Shown here: positions 22,041-31,015 of the stretch, piece by piece
Layout of the letters: every line of letters begins with the position of its first letter
Position numbering within the stretch: the first letter of the stretch is position 1
Assembly: GCA_024543015.1 (NCBI GenBank)
Contig: JAMXCY010000001.1
Coordinates: 1 to 34,217, forward strand
Reading direction: 5' to 3'
DNA length: 34,217 nucleotides
Origin: Candidatus Omnitrophota bacterium
Lineage (GTDB): Bacteria; Omnitrophota; Gorgyraeia; JAFGHF01
Made by a program: the position numbers and the translations under genes
The notes under the pieces: generated by a model
Databases searched by the model: none
The model's input: only the letters and a program-made list of their open reading frames with translations
Told to the model about the DNA's origin: nothing

Positions 22041-23060
22041 CTAAGTTCTCGACTTTTTAGTTTTCTCTAATCGTGCAACTTTTTTAAATAACTCGGGTAG
22101 TTTCTGTACATAGGCATTTATCCGTTTGGCGATCTGGTGCGGTTTTGCCGGATATCCCGAAACACAAGCGCTGGGGGGAACATCTTTAGTCACTCCGGCT
22201 TGAGCGGCAATAATGGCGTTGTCGCCGACAGTGATATGGCCAACCAGGCCTGCTTGTCCGGCCACGGTTACATTTTTACCCACCACCGTACTTCCGGAAA
22301 TACCTGCCTGGGCGACAATAATAGAGTTTTCCCCAATAACCACATTGTGGGCAATCTGGACAAGATTGTCAATCTTTGTGCCCCGGCCAATCACAGTCTT
22401 GTCAAAACGGGCCCGGTCGATAGTTACATTGGCACCGATTTCCACATCGTCCTCAACGACTACCGTGCCTATCTGGGGAATTTTATGATGAATGTCTCTG
22501 ATTTTAGCAAAACCAAATCCGTCGCTGCCAAGTACTGTGCCGTTATGGATAATTACGCGATTGCCGATAATTACTTTTTCCCGGATAGATACGTGCGGAT
22601 AGATAATGCATTGCTCGCCTATTTTTGCCTGCTGGCCGATATAGACACCGGAATAGAGCAGACTTGCCCCGCCTATTTCAGCATCGTCTTCAATAATGCA
22701 ATAGGGCTGGATAGCTACATCCTTACCCAGCTTTACGTTCTTACCTATTACCGCCGTAGGATGTATCCCCCGGGGGAGTTTCAGCTTATTTTTGGCGAAC
22801 AAAGAAACGGCTTTAGCAAAGGCCAAAGAAGGGTTATCTGTACGGATTAATGGCTTGGAGCTTTGAGAAACCTCTTTAGAAGTTATTATTGCCGAAGCAC
22901 CGCTCTGGTCAATCAGCGAAAGGTATTTCTGGTTGGCCACAAAGGCAATCTCACCTTCCTTGGCCTCTTTTATTCCCGAAACCCCTTGAATGGTTACCGA
23001 ACCATCTCCGAGAACTTCGCCGCCTAAAATCTTCGCTAACTCCGCTACCGTCTTCTGCAT
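22041..23060 (-). CDS. lpxD: UDP-3-O-(3-hydroxyacyl)glucosamine N-acyltransferase
   Basis: 339 residues. It adds the second 3-hydroxyacyl chain in lipid A synthesis. The N-terminal uridine-binding domain (residues about 1-95) is followed by a long hexapeptide beta-helix. The catalytic histidine is in VQIAHNVVIGENS. The C-terminal helical part contains RINAYVQKLPELFKKVARLEK. It starts 1 base after the skp stop and ends 2 bases before the lpxC-fabZ start. Confidence 0.96.
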   Translation of the reverse strand: MQKTVAELAKILGGEVLGDGSVTIQGVSGIKEAKEGEIAFVANQKYLSLIDQSGASAIITSKEVSQSSKPLIRTDNPSLAFAKAVSLFAKNKLKLPRGIHPTAVIGKNVKLGKDVAIQPYCIIEDDAEIGGASLLYSGVYIGQQAKIGEQCIIYPHVSIREKVIIGNRVIIHNGTVLGSDGFGFAKIRDIHHKIPQIGTVVVEDDVEIGANVTIDRARFDKTVIGRGTKIDNLVQIAHNVVIGENSIIVAQAGISGSTVVGKNVTVAGQAGLVGHITVGDNAIIAAQAGVTKDVPPSACVSGYPAKPHQIAKRINAYVQKLPELFKKVARLEKTKKSRT

Positions 23061-23061
23061 T

Positions 23062-23565
23062 CTATTTTTTATACCTTTGATTCAAAATTTTAATCAGATC
23101 ATCCGTTACATTCAGACCCTGGTCCTTATAGAGAAGCAGCGTATCATCGATTATTATATTATAATTGCGGCTTGAACCATATTCTTCAATAACAGCTTTG
23201 ACCTCTTTCATAATCTCCATAAATTTCTCATCTCTTTTCTGGCGCAGGTCCGTACGGGTCTCGTAGGTAAAATCTTGCAGCTTTTTAACTTTCTCGTTTA
23301 ACTCCCGTCGTTTTTTCTCTCTTTGCTTATCCTGTAACAGATCTATTTTTTCCCGCAGGTTTTTAATCTCTTTAACCAGTTTGTCCCTTTGCGCGTTTTT
23401 CTTTTCAGCTTCCTTGAGCAAAATATCCTCGCCGTCCTTGACTTTTTCGTAGTTATCCAAGACTTTTTTCAAGCTGATAAAACCTAACTTTAAGTCCTGG
23501 GCATAACTAGAAGTTACCCCACTGCAGAATAACGCTATTATTAATACAAATAAAACCTTGCGCAT
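23062..23565 (-). CDS. Skp/OmpH-family periplasmic chaperone
   Basis: 167 residues. A signal peptide (MRKVLFVLIIALFCSGV to SYAQ) precedes a strand-helix-helix-strand protein. Its central part (residues about 50-125) is a long charged coiled coil rich in Lys, Glu and Arg. Skp trimers hold unfolded outer-membrane proteins on the way to BamA. The spacing bamA-skp-lpxD is the classical order. SD AAGGAGAGG precedes the ATG. Confidence 0.92.
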   Translation of the reverse strand: MRKVLFVLIIALFCSGVTSSYAQDLKLGFISLKKVLDNYEKVKDGEDILLKEAEKKNAQRDKLVKEIKNLREKIDLLQDKQREKKRRELNEKVKKLQDFTYETRTDLRQKRDEKFMEIMKEVKAVIEEYGSSRNYNIIIDDTLLLYKDQGLNVTDDLIKILNQRYKK

Positions 23566-23584
23566 CTTTTCCTCTCCTTCTCTT

Positions 23585-25900
23585 TTAAAAGCCTCTGCTC
23601 ATACTAAAGTGAAAACGGCCTTCTTTTTCTACACCCGGCTCAACCTCTAAGGGGTAACCATAATCTAACTTTACCGGGCCCATAGGGGTTTTGACCCTCA
23701 CCCCTACTCCCACACTATATTTGAAATCGCCACTGGCAAAATCTCCTAATTTCTCCCAGACATTGCCAAAGTCATAAAAGGTAGCAAGTTTAATCAGTTC
23801 AAACAAAGGATAGGTAAGCTCACAAGTTCCATAAAGCAGGGACTGACCTCCTATCGGCTCACCGGAGCTGTCTTTGGGCCCTACATCCCTTTCTTTAAAT
23901 CCTCTGATTGTGTTGGTGCCTCCCACATAGAATCTCTCATATATAGGCATGGTCTCTGTATCGCTAAAGGTCTCAGCCCCTGCAGCGACAACCTTAAACT
24001 CTAACAATAACCTTTCTATTAAAGTCTTGTAAAAATTAACGCTGCCTCTTACTTTGTAGAAATCCTTATCTTGCCCTAAAAAACCACCGGCCAGCTCACC
24101 GGAACCAAATAAAACCAAACCTCTGGTAGGGCTGTAGATATTGTCGCGTGAGTCACGGGTTATCCCTAAAGAGAGACTACTAATGGTATTTTCCCCTACC
24201 TCATTCTTTAAAGCTAAAGAGGCGTTGTCAGGGACATTGGAAATATCAACATTTTCAAATCGATACATTAAATTTGCTCGCACAAATTCGCTGAATTCTT
24301 TACCCAGACGAATATCCCCGCCACGCCTTTGTTCATCAAAGCTGTAGCCGGTGGTGCCGGATCTTCGCCAAAGTTTACTATAACCATCTACGCCAAATGA
24401 TAAAGGATAGCCAAAAATCCAGGGCTCAGTAAAACTTAAGTCGTATTCCCGACGGGTTGTGCCAAGTTCTGCCCTCAACCTTAAATTTTGGCCGGCCCCG
24501 GTAAAGGTGTGCCAGTTAGTAATGTCAAAATTCCTCTGCGCTATTTCCACAAAGCCAATAAATCTATCAATAGAGCTGAAGCCCGCACCAAAGGCAAATT
24601 CTCCGGTCTTAGCCTCCTTAACGTTAACAATCAGGTCCTTTTTGTCCGGAGTTTTTGTCGCTTCGGTGTCATAACTGATTTCCTGAAAAAAACCTAAATT
24701 ATACAATCTTTCTTTACTGCGTTTCAATTTCTTCCCGTCAAAGGCCTCTCCGGGATAAGAGCGAAGCTCCCGCCTGATGACGATGTCGCGCGTCTTAGTG
24801 TTGCCCCTAATTTTAATTTTGTCGATGTAGGCCAAATCACTTTCTATTATTCTGTAGACCAGGTCAATGCGGCCGGTCTGCTCATTAATCAGAGTATCTA
24901 GATCAATCTCAGCCGAAATATGCCCTTTTTCGAAATAAAAACCCTGCACATTGGCAATGTCGTAGCGGACCTGATCGCGATTAAAGATAGCGCCGGGTTT
25001 CATAGTCAGGCGCTTTTTGATTTCATTTTCTGGAAAGATAACCGCGCCTTGCATCCTAATCTCACCCACCAAATACTGCTTTCCTTCATCCACCTCTATG
25101 GTGATGTATATTTTCTTCTTTTGGACCCCCAACGATTTATCGGAGGAAACCTGAACATCCAAGTAGCCGTTCTCGTGATAAAATGCGGTAATTCGTTCAA
25201 GGTCTAAATCAAAAACCTCTTCTCTATATAAGCCTGAAGTAAACAAACTATCCTGCCGCGTGCGCATGAGTTTTGAAATCTTTTTATCTGAAAAAGCGTA
25301 ATTACCCTTGATGTAAATATCTTTAATCTTAACCCGCATTTTTTCTTCAATCCTAATCGATATTCTAGCTTCGTTAGTCTCTTCGTTAGTCTGCATCCGG
25401 TAATCAATGTCCGCTGAAGGAAAACCGCGAGCCTCATAGGCCTTCTGGATATCGCGCATATCCTGCTTTAGCTGCTGCAGGCTGAAGAATTCCCCGATCT
25501 TGGACTTAACTAATTCTTCTAGTTTTTCCGTCCGGATAGAGCTATTTCCTTCCAGAGATATTTCGATGACAATCGGTTTTTCGGTAACTCTAAAGATTAC
25601 CACTACTCCTTCTGCTTTATCCCGAGTATCAATTTTGATATCGGTAAAGTAACCAAGGGCGTAGAGCCGTTTTAGGTCATCGCTGGCAATGATCTGGGAA
25701 AAGGGCACACCTTTTTTCGTCCTGATCTTAGAAAGAATGGTGGCGCCGCTGATATTCTTATTTCCCGCTACTTCTATCGCAACGACCAATTTTTCAACTA
25801 AAGGAGCACCTTCTTGGGCTTGAGCCAGGAGACCGAAATTGACCAGTAAACTTACCATGACACTTACTAAGCCTATATAAGTCTGCCTGCAGTGATTCAA
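23585..25900 (-). CDS. bamA: Outer-membrane protein assembly factor BamA
   Basis: 771 residues from a TTG at 25900. That start is chosen because GGGAGGAG sits 7 bases upstream and it gives a clean signal peptide (GLVSVMVSLLVNFGLLAQAQ); longer in-frame starts would overlap dnaB. Five POTRA domains (residues about 35-410; first at VAIEVAGNKNISGATI) are followed by the 16-strand barrel with GGTNTIRGFKERDVG, a form of the conserved VRGF lid motif. The chain ends in Phe (HFSMSRGF), the usual outer-membrane signal. It begins 4 bases after dnaB. Confidence 0.96.
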   Translation of the reverse strand: MNHCRQTYIGLVSVMVSLLVNFGLLAQAQEGAPLVEKLVVAIEVAGNKNISGATILSKIRTKKGVPFSQIIASDDLKRLYALGYFTDIKIDTRDKAEGVVVIFRVTEKPIVIEISLEGNSSIRTEKLEELVKSKIGEFFSLQQLKQDMRDIQKAYEARGFPSADIDYRMQTNEETNEARISIRIEEKMRVKIKDIYIKGNYAFSDKKISKLMRTRQDSLFTSGLYREEVFDLDLERITAFYHENGYLDVQVSSDKSLGVQKKKIYITIEVDEGKQYLVGEIRMQGAVIFPENEIKKRLTMKPGAIFNRDQVRYDIANVQGFYFEKGHISAEIDLDTLINEQTGRIDLVYRIIESDLAYIDKIKIRGNTKTRDIVIRRELRSYPGEAFDGKKLKRSKERLYNLGFFQEISYDTEATKTPDKKDLIVNVKEAKTGEFAFGAGFSSIDRFIGFVEIAQRNFDITNWHTFTGAGQNLRLRAELGTTRREYDLSFTEPWIFGYPLSFGVDGYSKLWRRSGTTGYSFDEQRRGGDIRLGKEFSEFVRANLMYRFENVDISNVPDNASLALKNEVGENTISSLSLGITRDSRDNIYSPTRGLVLFGSGELAGGFLGQDKDFYKVRGSVNFYKTLIERLLLEFKVVAAGAETFSDTETMPIYERFYVGGTNTIRGFKERDVGPKDSSGEPIGGQSLLYGTCELTYPLFELIKLATFYDFGNVWEKLGDFASGDFKYSVGVGVRVKTPMGPVKLDYGYPLEVEPGVEKEGRFHFSMSRGF

Positions 25901-25904
25901 AATA

Positions 25905-27266
25905 TTACTCCTCCCGTCTTGATAGATTCTCAAACCTTGTGTATTCACTCAAAAATATGAGTTTCTGCACCCCTACCGGGCCATTTCTCTGTTTGGCAAT
26001 AATGACTTCAGTAATACCTTTATTCGATTCCTTGGGCGTATAATATTCTTCCCTGAACAGAAGCATTACCAGGTCCGCGTCCTGTTCGATAGCTCCGGAT
26101 TCGCGCAAATCGGAAAGCCGGGGCCGGTAGTTTTCTCTTTTCTCAGGCGCACGAGAAAGCTGGCTAATGGCGATTAAGGGCAGTTTGAGCTCTTTGGATA
26201 ATGCTTTTAAAGACCTGGTTATCTCTGAGATCTCCTGTTGACGGTTCTCTGCCCGAGAGGGATTGGTCATTAATTGCAAATAATCTACAACAATTAATTC
26301 GATGTTGTGACTGCTCTTTAACCTGCGAGCCTTGGCCCGCAACTCTAAAGCCGTTGAGCCTGCGCTATCATCTATATATATCGGCGCCTCAGCAAGCTTT
26401 CCTGCAGCGGTAACTAATTTGGGCCAATCAGTCTGGGTAAGAAATCCGCTTCTGGCCTTCTGTAGTTCAACGCGCGCATGAGAGCAAAGCATTCTCTGGA
26501 CCAGCTGCTCTTTAGACATCTCTAAGCTAAAGATAGCCACGCCTTTATGTTCCTGCACTCCCACATATTCGGCAATGCAGGCAGCCAAGGCACTTTTACC
26601 CATAGAAGGACGCCCGGCAATAATAATTAGTTCCCCACCATGCAGCCCGGATGTCATCATGTCTAGATCGTCAAAGCCTGTAGGCAGACCGGTAACATGC
26701 GCTTTCCGGCGATAAAAACCTTCGATAGTCTCGATGCTATCTTTGATGATGTCTTTTATAGATACCGAAATTCCCTTCAGCTGCGAGCCGGCAATTTCAA
26801 AGATTTGCTTTTCTGCTTTATCTAGAAGTGTACTTGCATCCTGTTGCCCATCGTAACCCTGGGTTACAATTTGTGTGGCTATATTAATTAAATTGCGCAG
26901 GATTCCTTTTTCTTTAACAATCTTGGCATAATGCTGGATGTTGGCTGCCGTGGGTATCGCAGCGGTCAATTCGGTCAGGTAAGCTGCGCCCCCTATTGCA
27001 TCAAGAGTGCCGTTTTTCTTTAACGCTTCGGTTAAGGTAACTAAATCTACTGCTTTATTTTCGTTATACAGATCTATGATGGCTTCAAATATTTTCTTAT
27101 GGGCATCTTTATAAAACGAAGAGGAGTTCACTATCTCGACCGCATGACCGATAGCTTCTTCCTCAATTAACATCGAACCCAACACGGCAATCTCTGCCTC
27201 TATACTCTGTGGCGGCACTCTGTCTAGAGCAATATCCTTTATATCCTTGAGGTCCTTAATCTCCAT
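25905..27266 (-). CDS. dnaB: Replicative DNA helicase DnaB
   Basis: 453 residues, normal length, no intein. Hexameric 5'-3' helicase of the replication fork. The N-terminal domain starts RVPPQSIEAEIAVLGSML. The RecA-like domain has IIAGRPSMGKSALA (Walker A), IFSLEMSKEQLVQRM, VVDYLQLM (Walker B), ISQLSRAPEKREN and LSDLRESGAIEQDADLVM. It starts 1 base after the rplI stop and lacks a clear Shine-Dalgarno sequence, so coupling is likely. Confidence 0.97.
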   Translation of the reverse strand: MEIKDLKDIKDIALDRVPPQSIEAEIAVLGSMLIEEEAIGHAVEIVNSSSFYKDAHKKIFEAIIDLYNENKAVDLVTLTEALKKNGTLDAIGGAAYLTELTAAIPTAANIQHYAKIVKEKGILRNLINIATQIVTQGYDGQQDASTLLDKAEKQIFEIAGSQLKGISVSIKDIIKDSIETIEGFYRRKAHVTGLPTGFDDLDMMTSGLHGGELIIIAGRPSMGKSALAACIAEYVGVQEHKGVAIFSLEMSKEQLVQRMLCSHARVELQKARSGFLTQTDWPKLVTAAGKLAEAPIYIDDSAGSTALELRAKARRLKSSHNIELIVVDYLQLMTNPSRAENRQQEISEITRSLKALSKELKLPLIAISQLSRAPEKRENYRPRLSDLRESGAIEQDADLVMLLFREEYYTPKESNKGITEVIIAKQRNGPVGVQKLIFLSEYTRFENLSRREE

Positions 27267-27267
27267 T

Positions 27268-27711
27268 TTATTCTTTTACTACCCAAACTTTTGCTTCGGC
27301 GGTAACTTCAGGGTGCAATTTTACGTTTATTTTAAAAACCCCCACTTCATTAATTGTCTCGGGAAGGTCTATTTTTCGTTTATCGAGGTTAATTCCTTCT
27401 GCCTTATAGGCCCGGGCAATATCTTGGGTGGTTACGCTACCGAAAAGTTTCCCATCTTGGCCGGCCTGCATAGTAATTGTACAGGATATAGCGCTGATCT
27501 TTTGAGCTAACTCTTGAGCTTGTCTCTTCTGCTCTTGTTGACGTAAGGCTTGCTTTTTTTTCTCCTGCTCCACAACTTTTAAGTTGAAATCCGTGGCAAG
27601 TAGGGCCAATCCTTTAGGCAATAAGAAATTTCTGCCGAAGCCGTCTTTCACAAAGACAACTTCGCCTGCCTTGCCCAATTTTGTAACGTCTTTCTTAAGA
27701 ATAACTTGCAA
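27268..27711 (-). CDS. rplI: 50S ribosomal protein L9
   Basis: 147 residues. L9 binds 23S rRNA near L1. The N-terminal domain (MQVILKKDVTKLGKAGEVVFVKDGFGRNFLLPKGLA) joins a long helix (residues about 45-75) to the C-terminal domain with KLFGSVTTQDIARAYK. The start codon is TTG at 27711, preceded by GAGGA at 6 bases within the end of rpsR. Confidence 0.97.
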   Translation of the reverse strand: MQVILKKDVTKLGKAGEVVFVKDGFGRNFLLPKGLALLATDFNLKVVEQEKKKQALRQQEQKRQAQELAQKISAISCTITMQAGQDGKLFGSVTTQDIARAYKAEGINLDKRKIDLPETINEVGVFKINVKLHPEVTAEAKVWVVKE

Positions 27712-27712
27712 G

Positions 27713-27973
27713 TTATTTCCTCACAAAAGGCAAAAGCGCAATGACGCGCGCCCTTTTAATCGCCGAAGACAACATTCTTTGGTGCCGAGCACAAGTACCG
27801 GAGTTACGGCGAGGAATAATCTTACCTCTTTCAGTAACAAAGCGGCTTAATTTGGCTACGTCCTTGTAATCTATGTCTTGGGCCTTATCGGCACAAAACA
27901 AGCAAGGTTTTTTCCTAAAGATGAATTTTTTTCTTGGCTGCCTTTTTCTCTTAGTTCCAAATTTTAGTTTCAT
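27713..27973 (-). CDS. rpsR: 30S ribosomal protein S18, zinc-ligand form
   Basis: 86 residues with the basic N-terminal tail (KLKFGTKRKRQPRKKF) and core DYKDVAKLSRFVTERGKIIPRR. It carries CLFC early and CARHQR later, the four-ligand set of the zinc-binding version of S18. S18 pairs with S6 on the platform of the small subunit. Its ATG follows the ssb stop directly. Confidence 0.97.
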   Translation of the reverse strand: MKLKFGTKRKRQPRKKFIFRKKPCLFCADKAQDIDYKDVAKLSRFVTERGKIIPRRNSGTCARHQRMLSSAIKRARVIALLPFVRK

Positions 27974-28435
27974 TTAAAAAGGTACCTCGTTTGAGTTAGG
28001 GTTTTTATCCTGGCCGGAAGAGGGGGCCTTCTGGGTTTCTTCGTTAAGTAGGGCTTCGAGGGAGTCTTCCTCTTGACGTGGCTGTGCAGATTCTTCTGCC
28101 AGCTGGGGCTTGCCTAAAAATTGCACGCGAGAAGCACGTATCTCCAGCACATTTCGCTTCTGTCCATCTTGAGTTTCCCAAGAGCGCATCTGGATCCTAC
28201 CTTCTACAAATATAGGTTTTCCTTTACTTAAAAACTGTGTGCAGGTCTCCGCCTGTCTACCCCAAGCCACCACGGTAACAAAGACGGTTTCCTCTTTTGT
28301 TTCACCCGACTGAGTCTTATACCTTCTATTTACGGCAATCCGCAGGTTAGTTACAGCGGTGCCATTGGGGGTATATCTTAATTCCGGGTCGCGAGTAAGG
28401 TTACCCATTAAAAATACACGATTCAAACTAGCCAT
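27974..28435 (-). CDS. ssb: Single-stranded DNA-binding protein
   Basis: 153 residues from the ATG at 28435, which has GGAGG 5 bases upstream; the first ATG at 28447 lies ahead of that Shine-Dalgarno sequence. The OB fold spans residues 1-110 (ASLNRVFLMGNLTRDPELRY, VVAWGRQAETC and KGKPIFVEGRIQ). A flexible acidic tail ends SNEVPF, close to the usual DDDIPF protein-binding tip. It lies between rpsF and rpsR, the common order. Confidence 0.97.
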   Translation of the reverse strand: MASLNRVFLMGNLTRDPELRYTPNGTAVTNLRIAVNRRYKTQSGETKEETVFVTVVAWGRQAETCTQFLSKGKPIFVEGRIQMRSWETQDGQKRNVLEIRASRVQFLGKPQLAEESAQPRQEEDSLEALLNEETQKAPSSGQDKNPNSNEVPF

Positions 28436-28452
28436 TTTGGCCTCCATTGCGC

Positions 28453-28758
28453 TTAGCGCTGCGCTTCTTTAGACTCCTTTTTTACGATCAATATCCTTAA
28501 GACATTCTCATCTATGTTGCAGAGGTACTTCAGCTTAGGAATTACTGCACTAACACCACTGGAGAAATTCATCAGATAATAAAGGCCTTCCTTCTGTTTG
28601 TCGATCTCATAGGCAAGCTGGCGTCGACCAAAGACCTGGGAATTCTCCAGCACAGCTTGGTTTTCCTGTAAGAGCTTTTCTAACTTAGCCGTAAGCTCCT
28701 TTTGCCCTTCTTCTGTCAAGTTCGGCTTAAAGATAAACATTGCTTCGTATGTGGCCAA
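28453..28758 (-). CDS. rpsF: 30S ribosomal protein S6
   Basis: 101 residues from a TTG at 28758, with AGGAGGTG 8 bases upstream; the GTG at 28767 overlaps that Shine-Dalgarno sequence and is rejected. Core landmarks are YEAMFIFKPNL, GRRQLAYEIDKQKEGLYYLMNFS and LRILIVKK. S6 and S18 bind as a pair to the platform. Starts the block rpsF-ssb-rpsR-rplI-dnaB. Confidence 0.96.
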   Translation of the reverse strand: MATYEAMFIFKPNLTEEGQKELTAKLEKLLQENQAVLENSQVFGRRQLAYEIDKQKEGLYYLMNFSSGVSAVIPKLKYLCNIDENVLRILIVKKESKEAQR

Positions 28759-28770
28759 CTTAAACACCTC

Positions 28771-29337
28771 CTAATTAAACTTATTCATGGCTACCTGTAT
28801 TCCCTCTGTAGCCCAAAGAACGCATGCGCTGGCAGCTTCTGGTACCGCTTGATTAATGACTTTAGTTTCTTTTTTATTGAACCTTCCCAACACGTGTTGG
28901 GTTAGCTTTTTGTTTTCTGCCTTAAGAGTTGGCGCCCCTATGCCGATTCTTAAGCGGACAAAATTTTTACTGCCTAATGCCTCTATAATTGAACGCAAGC
29001 CCAGATGCCCACCGTCACTTCCGCCTGAGCGGATGCGGATTTTACCTAAAGGTAAATTTATATCATCTACGATTACCAATAAATCGGCCGGCTTTATTCT
29101 TTTTTGTTTTACTATCGCCCGAGCCGCCTGCCCGCTTAAGTTCATAAAGGTCAAAGACTTCAATAAAACTACTGGCTGTCCCTGGATTTGCCCTTGCCCA
29201 AGAAGGCATTTAAATCCTTTTTGGCTTATCCTTATTTTTTGTTTCTTCGCCAGCTTTTCAATTACTGCGAATCCTAAGTTATGGCGGCTGTATCTATATC
29301 TTAAACCGGGATTACCTAACCCTAAAATTACTTTCAC
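28771..29337 (-). CDS. pth: Peptidyl-tRNA hydrolase
   Basis: 188 residues. It frees tRNA from peptidyl-tRNA that drops off the ribosome. The catalytic region reads GLGNPGLRYRYSRHNLGF, with the key His in RHN. LKSLTFMNLSGQA, VDDINLPLGKIRIR and the glycine-rich GGSDGGHLGLRSI are present. The start is GTG at 29337, 7 bases after AAGGG. It follows rplY, as in Bacillus (ctc-spoVC). Confidence 0.96.
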   Translation of the reverse strand: MKVILGLGNPGLRYRYSRHNLGFAVIEKLAKKQKIRISQKGFKCLLGQGQIQGQPVVLLKSLTFMNLSGQAARAIVKQKRIKPADLLVIVDDINLPLGKIRIRSGGSDGGHLGLRSIIEALGSKNFVRLRIGIGAPTLKAENKKLTQHVLGRFNKKETKVINQAVPEAASACVLWATEGIQVAMNKFN

Positions 29338-29347
29338 TTAAAAACCC

Positions 29348-30055
29348 TTAAGCCTTTTCCTTCTTTTCCTTCTTCTCTTTCTCCGGCGCTTTGGCTTCTT
29401 CAGCAGCTGCTTCTTCCTCTTCGGGTTTCTTTTCCATAATCATTTCGGGTTCGACCACCTCTTCCCCAGGTACTACTTCTGCGGCTTCTTCTACGTGAGG
29501 TATGGCTAAGGAAACAACTGTTGCTTCCGGGTCAGCGAGAACCTTTACCCCAGCAGGTATTTTTAAGTCTTTCACTAAGATAGAATCGCCGACCTCCATG
29601 GAGTTAATATCTATAAGGATGTTTTCCGGAATCTGCTCCGGTAAACATTCTACCTCCAACTCCCAAAAAACATGCTCCAATACCCCGCCTTCTTTGGCGC
29701 CCTTAGGTTCACCCTTAGCGGCAATAGGCACCTTTATGGTTAAAACTTCAGTCAAAGATATCTCATTAAAATCGATGTGTAAAGTATCCCCTTTTAAGAC
29801 ATGATACTGAATTTCCTTGATAATCACGGTTTTTGGTTTTTTAGTTTTGGCATCTTCTATCTCTAAGCTGACCACCACGTTTTCTCCTGCCTTGGTGTGG
29901 ATGACCTTGTTAAGATCTTTGGCAGAGACTTTAATATTCAAGGAATTTTTACCTTTATAAACTACGGCAGGAATAAGGCCAAGGGCCCTGAGCTTCTTTA
30001 CCTTCTCCTTACCAATTTCTTCTCTTGGTGTTGCCTTTAATTTTATTTTCTCCAT
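29348..30055 (-). CDS. rplY: 50S ribosomal protein L25, long (Ctc/TL5) form with charged tail
   Basis: 235 residues. Residues 1-95 are the 5S-rRNA-binding L25 domain (PREEIGKEKVKKLRALGLIPAVVY, KTVIIKEIQYH and HIDFNEI). Residues 96-190 form the second beta domain of the CTC form (EHVFWELEVECLPEQIPENILIDI). A tail of about 45 residues is made largely of Glu, Ala and Lys. Ctc is a stress-linked protein in Bacillus. It lies between prs and pth. Confidence 0.95.
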   Translation of the reverse strand: MEKIKLKATPREEIGKEKVKKLRALGLIPAVVYKGKNSLNIKVSAKDLNKVIHTKAGENVVVSLEIEDAKTKKPKTVIIKEIQYHVLKGDTLHIDFNEISLTEVLTIKVPIAAKGEPKGAKEGGVLEHVFWELEVECLPEQIPENILIDINSMEVGDSILVKDLKIPAGVKVLADPEATVVSLAIPHVEEAAEVVPGEEVVEPEMIMEKKPEEEEAAAEEAKAPEKEKKEKKEKA

Positions 30056-30070
30056 TGTTTACTCACTTTG

Positions 30071-31012
30071 TTATTCATCAAATAGACTACTTACCGATTC
30101 CTCGCGATGAATCCTTTTAATCGCCTCACCGAGTAAAAAAGCAACCGATAATATCTCTATTTTGGGGTGACGTTTAGAATCTTCAACAGGTATAGTATCA
30201 CAGACAGTGAGGTGTTTCAAGGCGCAATTTGTAATCCTCTCCAGTGCCGGTCCGGAAAGTACAGGATGGGTAATAGCGGCGTAGATATCCTTGGCGCCAT
30301 GCTTTTTTAAAGCCTGAGTTGCCTCTACAAGTGAGCCGGCAGTAGCTATCAAGTCATCAACTATAATCGCATTTTTGCCTTTTACCTCACCTAAAATATT
30401 CATTACTTCGGTCTGTTCGCTATTGATCCGGCGTTTATCAATTATAGCCAAATCTGCATGGAACCTCTTAGCATAAGCCCTGGCCATTTTAATCCCGCCT
30501 ACATCAGGGGAAACAACTACTATATTTTCCAGGCCTAATTTACTATAATATTCCGTAAAGACATTGATGGCAAAAAGATGATCTACAGGAATATCAAAGA
30601 ATCCCTGGATTTGCCCGGCATGCAGGTCAATGGTCAAAAGCCGTGAGGCCCCGGCTGTGGTAATCAAGTCCGCCACCAGCTTTGCTGTAATCGGCACGCG
30701 CGGTTGGTCTTTTCTGTCCTGGCGAGCATATCCATAATATGGCAAAACCGCGGTAATACGTGCGGCCGATGCCCGTTTAAGGGCATCAATCATAATTAAA
30801 AGTTCCATCATGTGGTCATTCACAGGAGGCGAGGTAGGCTGGATTATGAATACATCTTTCCCGCGCACATTTTCATTAATCTTAACGGAAATTTCCCCCT
30901 CGCTGAATTGAGAAACAAAGGCATCGCTCAATTTAACCCTTAAATACTTCGAGATATTTTCTGCTAACTGGCGATTGGCGTTACCGGAAAATATAGCCAA
31001 TTTGTTAAACAT
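30071..31012 (-). CDS. prs: Ribose-phosphate pyrophosphokinase (PRPP synthase)
   Basis: 313 residues, normal class I length. It makes PRPP from ribose 5-phosphate and ATP for nucleotide, NAD and histidine synthesis. Landmarks are FSGNANRQLAENI, EINVRGKDVF-type loop (NENVRGKDVFIIQPT), LPYYGYARQDRK, TIDLHAGQIQGFFDIPVDHL, and PRPP loop IIVDDLIATAGSLVEA. It starts 3 bases after glmU, the Bacillus order glmU-prs-ctc. Confidence 0.97.
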   Translation of the reverse strand: MFNKLAIFSGNANRQLAENISKYLRVKLSDAFVSQFSEGEISVKINENVRGKDVFIIQPTSPPVNDHMMELLIMIDALKRASAARITAVLPYYGYARQDRKDQPRVPITAKLVADLITTAGASRLLTIDLHAGQIQGFFDIPVDHLFAINVFTEYYSKLGLENIVVVSPDVGGIKMARAYAKRFHADLAIIDKRRINSEQTEVMNILGEVKGKNAIIVDDLIATAGSLVEATQALKKHGAKDIYAAITHPVLSGPALERITNCALKHLTVCDTIPVEDSKRHPKIEILSVAFLLGEAIKRIHREESVSSLFDE

Positions 31013-31015
31013 CTC

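Noticed and set aside
22137..22850. Long plus-strand ORF of 237 residues inside lpxD
   Set aside because: A shadow of lpxD in another frame; low-complexity, with no recognisable motif.
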